A stretch of DNA of 27,160 nt from JAYWAM01 sp043782425 (GTDB lineage Bacteria; Pseudomonadota; Gammaproteobacteria; Burkholderiales; Usitatibacteraceae), in assembly GCA_043782425.1 (NCBI GenBank), contig JAYWAM010000285.1, positions 1-27,160 of the forward strand, written 5' to 3'. Each line of letters opens with the position of its first letter. The first letter of the stretch is position 1. Positions 6,930 to 14,041 of the stretch are shown in pieces. The translations under genes and the position numbers were made by a program. The notes under the pieces are model-generated. The model worked only from the letters and a program-made list of their open reading frames with translations. It had not been told where the DNA came from and ran no database searches.

Positions 6930-9797
6930 ATGAAGGGGATAACTTTTAACATGATCAAACAAGCATTGCGCTTTGGCTTAATGTGCGCGGGCTTGCTCGC
7001 TGTTACGCATCAAGCAATTTCTGCGACTCATCAATCCTATACCTTGTTTGAATCCGGGCAAGTCAGGCCTTTGGCGCTGGCGCCGTCTGGAAATCGGCTT
7101 TATGCGGTAAATACGCCGGATAACACCTTGGAGGTTTTCAGGATTACAGATCAAGGACTGCAGCATGAAAAATCCATTCCTGTGGGATTGGAGCCTGTCG
7201 CAGTTGCATTGCGCAATGAGAGCGAGGCATGGGTTGTCAATCATTTATCAGACAGCGTGAGTATTGTCAGCCTTGAGCTCGGCAAGGAACGTGTCACCAG
7301 AACGCTGCTAGTTGGTGACGAACCGAGTGACATCGTTTTTGCCGACAAATCCAGAAATCGTGCGTTCGTTACTACAGCGCATCGCGGCCAAAATGTTCCC
7401 TATGATCCTAAGCTCACAACTCCCGGGATTGGCCGTGCCGATGTCTGGGTATTTGACGCGGATAAGCTTGATGATAGCCTGCAAGGCACGCCGCTGAATA
7501 TTATTAGCCTGTTTACCGATACGCCTCGTGCGCTGGCGGTATCGCCTGATGGGAAAAGCGTTTACGCCGCAGGCTTTAAAACAGGCACGCAAACTACCAC
7601 CGTTTGGTTAGACAAGGTTGAACAAGAGGGCGGGGCGCCAGAGCCCAAAACCAACCATGCCGGTGACAAGCAACCATCGTCTGGCCTGATTGTAAAGTGG
7701 AACGGCAAGCACTGGGCAGATGAAACCGGTCGTTTTTTCGACAAGTATGTCAAATTCTCCTTGCCCGATAAGGATGTGTTTCAAATCGATGCGACAGCCA
7801 ATCCGCCTGCGCTGGTGAATGGAGCCTATTTCAGCAACGTAGGCTCGGTACTATTCAACATGATTGTTAACCCAGTTAACAATAAGGTTTATGTCACCAA
7901 CCTCGATTCCAAAAATCAAAATCGGTTTGAAGGTCATGGAAAGTTTGCTGGGCACACGGTAAAAGGCCAATTTATCGAAAACCGTATTTCAATACTTGAC
8001 GCAGGTGGCGTAAGTCATCGCCACCTCAATAAGCATATCGACTACAAAAAATGCTGTGCGCCGGTTCCCAATAAAGAAAACCAGTTGAGTCTGTCATCTC
8101 CATTGGAGATGGCTATTACCGGCAATGGCAAGACTTTATATGTCACCGCGTATGGTTCCAGCAAGGTGGGCGTTTACGATACGCAGGAACTCGAAAACGA
8201 TAAATTTACGCCATCCGAAAAAAATCTTATCAACGTGGCTGGAGGTGGTCCGAGCGGCTTAGCGTTAGATGAGTCGCGCAACCGCCTGTATGTGTTGACC
8301 CGTTTTAACAACTCAGTATCGATTATCGATACGCGCTCCAATTCTGAAATTTCTCATACTGCCATGCATAACCCGGAGCCCCCGAGCATACTCGAGGGCC
8401 GCCGTTTCTTGTACGATGCGGCGCTTACTTCCAGTCATGGAGATTCCTCCTGTGCGAGTTGCCATATATTTGGCGATATGGACCAACTGGCATGGGACCT
8501 GGGTAATCCCGACAATGACACTGCTCCAATGTATGGTTTTTTCAGAAATACGGCAGAGCAACTTGGTGTAGTGGGAAAAATCAAACATCAATTTGCGGCA
8601 TTGAAGGGGCCTATGACTACGCAAAGCATGCGCGGGATGGCGAACCATGGTCCTATGCACTGGCGCGGCGACCGTAACGGCGCCGACCCCGACCCAAAGA
8701 AAAATTTTCAGCCGGATGGCGGCCAATTCAATGAAGAGGTTGCATTCAAAGCCTTTAACGTCGCTTATGTGGGATTGCTAGGCCGAGATCAAATGTTGTC
8801 TGATGCGGAAATGGACGCATTTACAAAGTTTGTCCTGCAAATTACCTATCCCCCCAATCCGATACGTAACCTCGATAACTCGCTCACACCTGATCAGCAA
8901 GCTGGCTTTAATTTCTTTAGTGGCGGAGCAAATAACGGCATTCGTTTCGGGTGCTCAGAATGCCATGTTCTCGATAGAAACGCCAACGCTGAATATGGCG
9001 TGGCCAAACCGGGGTTTTTCGGCACCAATGGTTTTTATACCTTAACGAACATATCCACGCAGGCGCTGAAAATTCCGCATCTGCGCAATTTGTACCAAAA
9101 AATCGGTATGTTTGGCACGCCCAATGCGCGGCATTTACTGCCTGCTGTAGAAGGAAAAGAAAATGCTTATATGGGAGATCAAATACGTGGCTTCGGCTTT
9201 ATCCATGATGGAACTATCGATACCGTATTCTTGCGGCAAAGCGGTCCTGAACGGGTGTTCCGAGCCCCAGGCGCCAGGGGGCCGCATGATGCTGGCCAGC
9301 CTCACGGCTATGCCAGGGATCGCGCAACCGGTGATGCCCAGCGCCGCCAAACTGAGCAATTTCTGCTGGCTTTTGATACCAACCTATTTCCAATAGTCGG
9401 TCAGCAAATTACTTTAACTGCGACCAATGCGCAGGTTGTGGGGAAGCGTATTGATCTTTTTATTCAGCGCGCCGAAGCAGATCATTGCGACCTGGTTGCA
9501 CATCAAGGCCAATACAAGGGCTACCTATATATGAGAGGGGGAAAGTTTAAAGCCAATACTGCCGCAGCTTCACCGCTCAGCGATGCGGAACTGCGTGCGA
9601 TGGCGAAACAGGCTAATGGCGAAATCACCTATACCTGTGTACCGCCTGGTTCAGGCACGCGCATCGCATTGGACCGTGACGAAGATGGTGTGCTGGATGG
9701 TGATGAAATTGCCGCAGGCAGCGATCCTGCGGATAAATTCAGTAGACCCGCAAGCTTGTCGCGCCAAGCTCTGGCGACCAATGAGAAAGAGAAGTGA
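6930..9797 (+). CDS. Secreted beta-propeller (YVTN-type) protein fused to a di-haem c-type cytochrome
   Basis: A 955-residue exported protein. Residues 1-31 are a Sec signal (cut near AISA-THQ). Residues ~35-480 carry repeated propeller strands such as NRLYAVNTPDNTLEVF, PRALAVSPDGKSVYAAGF and NRLYVLTRFNNSVSIID. Residues ~490-860 are a MauG/CcpA-like cytochrome region with two c-haem motifs, CASCH (508-512) and CSECH (675-679). Near the C-terminus DRDEDGVLDGDE is an EF-hand-like calcium loop. ATG 6930 has a perfect AGGAGG site at 6918-6923. Proteins of this layout are periplasmic or outer-surface redox enzymes of unknown substrate. It follows the PPTase by 98 bases on the same strand but its own strong ribosome site and an AT-richer sequence suggest a separate unit. 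A peroxidase role is possible, not shown. Confidence 0.75.
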   Translation: MKGITFNMIKQALRFGLMCAGLLAVTHQAISATHQSYTLFESGQVRPLALAPSGNRLYAVNTPDNTLEVFRITDQGLQHEKSIPVGLEPVAVALRNESEAWVVNHLSDSVSIVSLELGKERVTRTLLVGDEPSDIVFADKSRNRAFVTTAHRGQNVPYDPKLTTPGIGRADVWVFDADKLDDSLQGTPLNIISLFTDTPRALAVSPDGKSVYAAGFKTGTQTTTVWLDKVEQEGGAPEPKTNHAGDKQPSSGLIVKWNGKHWADETGRFFDKYVKFSLPDKDVFQIDATANPPALVNGAYFSNVGSVLFNMIVNPVNNKVYVTNLDSKNQNRFEGHGKFAGHTVKGQFIENRISILDAGGVSHRHLNKHIDYKKCCAPVPNKENQLSLSSPLEMAITGNGKTLYVTAYGSSKVGVYDTQELENDKFTPSEKNLINVAGGGPSGLALDESRNRLYVLTRFNNSVSIIDTRSNSEISHTAMHNPEPPSILEGRRFLYDAALTSSHGDSSCASCHIFGDMDQLAWDLGNPDNDTAPMYGFFRNTAEQLGVVGKIKHQFAALKGPMTTQSMRGMANHGPMHWRGDRNGADPDPKKNFQPDGGQFNEEVAFKAFNVAYVGLLGRDQMLSDAEMDAFTKFVLQITYPPNPIRNLDNSLTPDQQAGFNFFSGGANNGIRFGCSECHVLDRNANAEYGVAKPGFFGTNGFYTLTNISTQALKIPHLRNLYQKIGMFGTPNARHLLPAVEGKENAYMGDQIRGFGFIHDGTIDTVFLRQSGPERVFRAPGARGPHDAGQPHGYARDRATGDAQRRQTEQFLLAFDTNLFPIVGQQITLTATNAQVVGKRIDLFIQRAEADHCDLVAHQGQYKGYLYMRGGKFKANTAAASPLSDAELRAMAKQANGEITYTCVPPGSGTRIALDRDEDGVLDGDEIAAGSDPADKFSRPASLSRQALATNEKEK

Positions 9798-9820
9798 TTG
9801 TTATACCAACGTAGACTCTT

Positions 9821-9850
9821 ACACAGACTGGCTTACAAGCCAGTCTGTGT
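9821..9850. terminator. Strong hairpin between convergent genes
   Basis: Perfect 13-bp arms (ACACAGACTGGCT at 9821-9833 and its complement at 9838-9850) enclose a TACA loop. It sits 24 bases past the propeller-cytochrome stop and 60 bases from the cysC stop on the other strand. There is no T-run directly after it on either strand, so it may act as a transcript-end stabiliser or a weak bidirectional terminator. Confidence 0.6.
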
Positions 9851-9909
9851 ACTGGTAAAGGTACATTTTTGAAGCAGGAAAGTGGCAATGTGATTGTCTA
9901 GACATTCCA

Positions 9910-10530
9910 TCAAGCGGCGCTTAGGACACCGCGCTCGCGTAGCAGTGTAATGACCTGTTGCGCTGCCTCCGCAAGTGCGATGCTGCCATCGCTTTTTACA
10001 ACCAGTTCTGGATCGAGGGGCGGTTCGTAGGGCGACGAAATGCCGGTGAAATGTGGGATTTCGCCGGCACGAGCACGGCGGTAGAGCCCTTTCACGTCAC
10101 GCTGCTCACACACTTCCAGAGGACACTTACAGTAAATCTCGAGAAAATCTCCATGTGGCACCATAGAGCGCACGCGCTTGCGGTCAGATAGAAACGGTGA
10201 AATGAAAGCTGTGAGCGCAATCACACCGGCCTCAATAAAGATTTTGGCTGTCTCGCCGATACGGCGAATATTTTCGATGCGATCCTGCTCGGTAAACCCC
10301 AAATCCGAACACAATCCGTGGCGGACGTTATCACCGTCCAGTACGAAAGCCTTGCAACCGGCGTGGTGCAGCAACTCTTCCACCGTATGCGCCAAAGTCG
10401 ATTTTCCCGAACCTGATAGGCCGGTAAACCAGAGAATGACGCCGCGATGCCCGTTCTGGGCTTCGCGGCGTTCGCGCGTAACAGTAGCATTGTGCCAGAC
10501 GGTATTAGAACTTTTGCGTTGCTCAGTCAT
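9910..10530 (-). CDS. cysC: CysC, adenylylsulfate (APS) kinase
   Basis: It phosphorylates APS to PAPS, the sulfo donor used by the two sulfotransferases nearby. The 206-residue length fits a stand-alone kinase. Seen: P-loop GLSGSGKST (about residues 37-45), DGDNVRHGL with the APS-binding Asp and Arg, the TAFISPF block, and the lid region KGLYRRARAGEIPHFTG followed by SPYEPP. It has no ATP-sulfurylase domain. It is divergent from sulfotransferase 2 (128 bases between starts) and convergent with the propeller cytochrome. In a thiosulfate oxidiser that makes sulfate, APS kinase is not needed for energy metabolism, so it points to PAPS-dependent biosynthesis or assimilation. With cysQ at the other side of this gene group, a full PAPS supply and PAP disposal pair is present. 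Confidence 0.95.
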   Translation of the reverse strand: MTEQRKSSNTVWHNATVTRERREAQNGHRGVILWFTGLSGSGKSTLAHTVEELLHHAGCKAFVLDGDNVRHGLCSDLGFTEQDRIENIRRIGETAKIFIEAGVIALTAFISPFLSDRKRVRSMVPHGDFLEIYCKCPLEVCEQRDVKGLYRRARAGEIPHFTGISSPYEPPLDPELVVKSDGSIALAEAAQQVITLLRERGVLSAA

Positions 10531-10592
10531 GTGGATTTCCGTTAAGAGGACGTGGAATATTATTTTAGAAAGATTTAAGGCGCAAATATTTC

Positions 10593-10608
10593 GTAACGTT
10601 AATGTAAC
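10593..10608. promoter_or_regulatory. Direct repeat GTAAC with 11-base period in the cysC/sulfotransferase divergent region
   Basis: GTAAC occurs at 10593-10597 and again at 10604-10608, one helical turn apart on the same face. Two half sites 11 bases apart are the arrangement used by response regulators such as PhoB, and the flanks (TGTAACAT) are loosely similar to a Pho box. This is a weak lead only; no matching promoter elements are clear. Confidence 0.2.
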
Positions 10609-10658
10609 ATTCTACCGGCGTTTTCTTGAGAAGGCTGCTTCACTATGGAAGGCTGATA

Positions 10659-11840
10659 ATGATGAAAATTCTTGAGCTTCGTTCGCAGTCCTTATCGTCG
10701 CCCGGTGACCTCATTGAGGTTTTCACCGAGCATGTGCACGATAAGCATTTTAACCAACAAGGCATTTGTTTCAGAACCTTCACTAAAGATTGGGTGCGTA
10801 GCGACGCACGCGAACGCAGTTCCTTTGAGCGCAGCGCGGGCGAATATGTCTGGACCTACACGTTCCCGGATGCGGATTCCGTTTCGGCCTTCATCGCTCG
10901 CGATTCCAGAACGCGGCTTATTTCATCGGCTCTAGCCAGTGGCGTGGTGCGTCAGTTCGAGATTGACGAGAGCGTTTTCCAGTCACCTATCATTATACTT
11001 TCCGCGCCGCGTGCAGGAAGCACTCTGCTTTATGAGCTGCTGACCAATGCTTCGGCGTTGTGGTCCATTCGCGATGAAAGTCATCACATCATTGAGGCGC
11101 CAGCTGCGCTTCGGCCAGATGCTAGAGGATTTGGCTCGCATTGTTTGAATGCAAACGATGCCGATCCGGAAACCGTTGCCGCTTTGCGTGCCGCGTTCCT
11201 GGTTCACATGCGTGATCGCGACGGAAAGAGGTACGTCGAAGCACCTCAGAAACGCGTGAGATTTTTGGAGAAGACGCCGCGCAACGCCTTCCGTATACCC
11301 TTTCTGAATGCGCTTTTTCCCGATGCCCTGTTCGTCTTTCTGTTGCGCGATCCCGTCGAAGGCATCAGTAGCATGATGGAGCTATGGGAAGATAAGAACT
11401 TCCATCGCAGTATCAATCTGCCTGGCTGGAATGGGCCGAAAGGATTCCGCTGGTGTATGGCGCTACCTCCTGGATGGCGCGAACTCGCAGGCAAGCCCAC
11501 TGCTGAAATCGCCGCCTTCCAGTGGAGGGCGACCAACGAAGCAATCATGGATGGCCTTGAAGCCCTGCCACAACAGCGCTGGTGCACGCTAAGCTACACT
11601 GACTTGCTCACCGACCCGCAAGCGCAAGTACGCAGGTTGTGCGCCTTCGCCAATGTTCCGTTCGACGCCGGACTAGCTCAAGTGCTATCAGGGCAGTTGT
11701 CTCTTTCGAGCCGGGTGCTCAGCCCACCGTCTCGCGACAAGGTGCAGAAAAACCGTGCAGCCATAGATGCTGTAATGCCGGGATTACAGACTACTATTGA
11801 GCGTCTGGCCAAGCTAAGCACACGCTTAGCGCTGCTGTAG
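10659..11840 (+). CDS. Sulfotransferase with N-terminal extension
   Basis: The second PAPS-type sulfotransferase, 393 residues from ATG 10659, which has GGAAGG six bases upstream (10647-10652). An upstream in-frame TTG at 10626 has no such support. The PAPS loop is SAPRAGSTLL (residues 115-124) and the 3'-phosphate block is FVFLLRDPVEGISS, with Arg230 and the expected Ser238 both present. EKTPRNAFRI (from residue 204) is the conserved block before it. About 110 residues come before the PAPS loop, whereas the first sulfotransferase starts its loop at residue 6; this extra part (MMKILELRSQ onward) I do not recognise and may bind a carrier protein or partner. The 3' end overlaps the stop of the convergent NRPS gene by 15 bases. 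It is predicted to tailor the NRPS product; the acceptor is unknown. Confidence 0.85.
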   Translation: MMKILELRSQSLSSPGDLIEVFTEHVHDKHFNQQGICFRTFTKDWVRSDARERSSFERSAGEYVWTYTFPDADSVSAFIARDSRTRLISSALASGVVRQFEIDESVFQSPIIILSAPRAGSTLLYELLTNASALWSIRDESHHIIEAPAALRPDARGFGSHCLNANDADPETVAALRAAFLVHMRDRDGKRYVEAPQKRVRFLEKTPRNAFRIPFLNALFPDALFVFLLRDPVEGISSMMELWEDKNFHRSINLPGWNGPKGFRWCMALPPGWRELAGKPTAEIAAFQWRATNEAIMDGLEALPQQRWCTLSYTDLLTDPQAQVRRLCAFANVPFDAGLAQVLSGQLSLSSRVLSPPSRDKVQKNRAAIDAVMPGLQTTIERLAKLSTRLALL

Positions 11841-13673
11841 CTTTTCTATGTGCTCCGCCAGTCCGGCAATGGTGGGGGTGTTGAACACACCTCCTAATGA
11901 GAGGTCCACATCAAACATCTCGGCCGCTCGCGACGCGAGTTGCGTCACTGTGATTGAGTTGCCGCCAGAATCGATGAAGTCGTCATGGATGCCGACGCGA
12001 TCAATTTTGAGCAGCTTTGCCCAGATGCGCGCCAGCTCAGCCTCCAAAGGCGTTCGCGGTGCTTGGAAGTCGTCATCGAACTCACGTTCCAGAGGGGGCG
12101 GCGGCAGTGCAGCGCGGTCAACCTTACCGTTCAACGAGAGGGGCACTGCGTCAAGTACAACGAACGCCGCAGGAACCATGTAATCTGGCAAGCGTTCCTT
12201 AAGAAGATCGCGCAAATCGCTTGTCGCGACCGGGTTATCAGAACGCAATACCACATAAGCGACAAGCCGCTTATCACCGGGTGTGTCTTCGCGCGCCAAA
12301 GCCACTGCGGTCGCCACCGCAGGATGCTCATAGAGAACCGATTCCACTTCGCCCAGCTCAATCCGGTTGCCGCGAATCTTCACCTGATGGTCAATACGCC
12401 CAAGGTACTCGATTTCACCATCGGGGAGATAGCGGCCCAGATCACCCGTGCGGTACAAGCGCGCGCCTGATTTTGCATCAAAAGGGCTCGATACAAATCT
12501 TTCAGCAGTCAGCTCTGGCCGGTTCAAATAGCCGCGCGCCAGGCCGATTCCGCCGATATAAATCTCACCAAGTTCACCGATAGGAACTGGCGAGCGCTGT
12601 GGATCAAGAATGTACATTTGTATGTTGGCGATTGGACGACCTATCGGCACGGTCTTGCGCTTCTCGCCGCGCCGACACGCCCAGTAGGTGACATCGACCG
12701 CCGCTTCTGTCGGACCATAAAGATTGTGTAGTTCCGCAGACTTGAATTGTGCAAAAAAGCGCTCTTGAACTTCGTACGAAAGCGCCTCGCCGCTGCAAAT
12801 TACGCGCTTTAGTGATGTGCAGGTGGAGGTCTCTGGCGCCTCGAGAAAAAGTGCAAGCATTGATGGGACAAAATGGATTGTCGTAATTTGCTCACGATTG
12901 ATGACATCTATCAAATAACCGCGGTCGCGATGACCTCCCGGACGCGCCATAACGAGACGCGCGCCAGTGAGCAAAGGCCAGAAAAACTCCCATACCGATA
13001 CATCAAAGCTGTGCGGCGTTTTCTGTAATACCCGGTCCGTTTCAGTTAACTGATAGGTTTCTTGCATCCACAGCAGGCGGTTGCAAATTGCCTTGTGAAT
13101 ATTCATCGCGCCATTGGGCTTGCCGGTTGAACCAGATGTATAGATTGTGTACGCCAGGTGATCGACTGTGGCGACTCTATCGGGGTTGAGCGTATTTTCT
13201 TGCGCTGCAATCGAGGTTGCCTCGCCATCAAGATGCACGATCAGTCCGGAATAATGCGGCAATCCACTCTCTATGCGCGCTTGTGTGAGCAGCACCGGCG
13301 GTCGCGCGTCGCCAAGCATTACGGCAATGCGCTCTTTTGGGTAGTCGGGATCGAGAGGAAGGTAACAACCGCCCGCCTTAAGGATGCCAAGGAGGCCTAC
13401 TACCAACTCTAGTGAGCGCTCTGCGTATACGCCAACCAGTATATCGGCGCCGACGCCGAGCTTTCTTAAGCGGTGAGCAAGGACGTTAGCGCGGCTGTTT
13501 AAATCACTGTAAGTAAGATGCGCGCCCTCAAACGATACAGCAATGCGCTCTGGAGTGGCCTTAACTTGCTCTTCTATGAGCTCATGCAAGCAACGGTCGA
13601 GGCGGTAGTCGCGCCGCGTATCGTTCCATTCCAGCGGGACTTGGCGTTTCTCATCATTCGTTCTATCGATCAT
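11826..13673 (-). CDS. Stand-alone NRPS module, adenylation-PCP, predicted L-serine loading
   Basis: A 615-residue two-domain NRPS protein: adenylation domain (about 25-520) and carrier domain (about 535-612). Core motifs: YTSGSTGKPNGAM (A3; Asn replaces the usual Lys of PKG), NLYGPTEAAVD (A5), YRTGDLGRYLPDGEIEYLGR (A7/A8) and SLNGKVDR (A10, Lys). The carrier attachment Ser573 lies in DSGGNSI. Read against GrsA positions, the pocket residues are D-V-W-H-I-S-L-V-D-K. The serine code of EntF, from memory, is DVWHFSLVDK, so nine of ten match. There is no condensation or thioesterase domain, so the loaded Ser must pass in trans, most simply to the Cy domain of the other NRPS. ATG 13673 has only a weak GGGAAA site. 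It is transcribed away from the transposase remnant. Confidence 0.92.
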   Translation of the reverse strand: MIDRTNDEKRQVPLEWNDTRRDYRLDRCLHELIEEQVKATPERIAVSFEGAHLTYSDLNSRANVLAHRLRKLGVGADILVGVYAERSLELVVGLLGILKAGGCYLPLDPDYPKERIAVMLGDARPPVLLTQARIESGLPHYSGLIVHLDGEATSIAAQENTLNPDRVATVDHLAYTIYTSGSTGKPNGAMNIHKAICNRLLWMQETYQLTETDRVLQKTPHSFDVSVWEFFWPLLTGARLVMARPGGHRDRGYLIDVINREQITTIHFVPSMLALFLEAPETSTCTSLKRVICSGEALSYEVQERFFAQFKSAELHNLYGPTEAAVDVTYWACRRGEKRKTVPIGRPIANIQMYILDPQRSPVPIGELGEIYIGGIGLARGYLNRPELTAERFVSSPFDAKSGARLYRTGDLGRYLPDGEIEYLGRIDHQVKIRGNRIELGEVESVLYEHPAVATAVALAREDTPGDKRLVAYVVLRSDNPVATSDLRDLLKERLPDYMVPAAFVVLDAVPLSLNGKVDRAALPPPPLEREFDDDFQAPRTPLEAELARIWAKLLKIDRVGIHDDFIDSGGNSITVTQLASRAAEMFDVDLSLGGVFNTPTIAGLAEHIEKLQQR

Positions 13674-13854
13674 GGGTTAGGTTTCCCGAAATTAGTTAAC
13701 ACATGTTATCATGAAAAAAAGAGTAACAAAATAGGGATTAAGAGGGGATTTAATTGTGTAAACTCCTAATAAAACATAACCTTGCCAATCTAGTATTGCG
13801 ATATTTCTCCCATCACGCTACGCGACTACGATCACCCATAAGCCTGACCTCATA
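13674..13854. other. Intergenic stretch upstream of the Ser-loading NRPS gene
   Basis: AT-rich, no coding capacity seen in any frame. On the minus strand a TTGTTA and a TAACAT hexamer lie 15 bases apart upstream of 13673, a possible but sub-optimal promoter for the A-PCP gene. AACACATGTT (near 13700) is a short palindrome-like element. Nothing else is recognised. Confidence 0.3.
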
Positions 13855-14040
13855 CGGGAATTGCGCGCGGTGAAGTACGAACGGGGGTATCTGCGCGCTT
13901 ACGACAGTGTTGCTGAGGCTAATTCCAACATCGCCGAGTACATCGAATGGTGCAACCTGAAACGGGGCCATACAAGCCTCGCCGACATGGCGCTCGATCA
14001 GGAATGCTGGAAGCAGTTCTCGAAGCCGGTGGCAGCATAA
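13855..14040 (+). pseudogene. IS3-family transposase, C-terminal remnant
   Basis: The open frame RELRAVKYERGYLRAYDSV..EA, then IAEYIEWCNLKRGHTSLADM and a short tail ending in TAA, matches the C-terminus of IS3-type integrase-core transposases, whose usual form is W-R-x-VKYE-x-VYL-AYDSV-EA ... YN-RRPHSSL ... TPDQAYF. About 60 residues remain; upstream of 13855 the frame loses similarity and stops at 13759. The start codon, helix-turn-helix part and the DDE aspartates are missing, so it is a dead fragment. No terminal inverted repeats were recognised. Its stop lies one base before the start of the flavoprotein gene, which marks the left edge of a GC-rich block of foreign look. Confidence 0.8.
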
Positions 14041-14041
14041 A

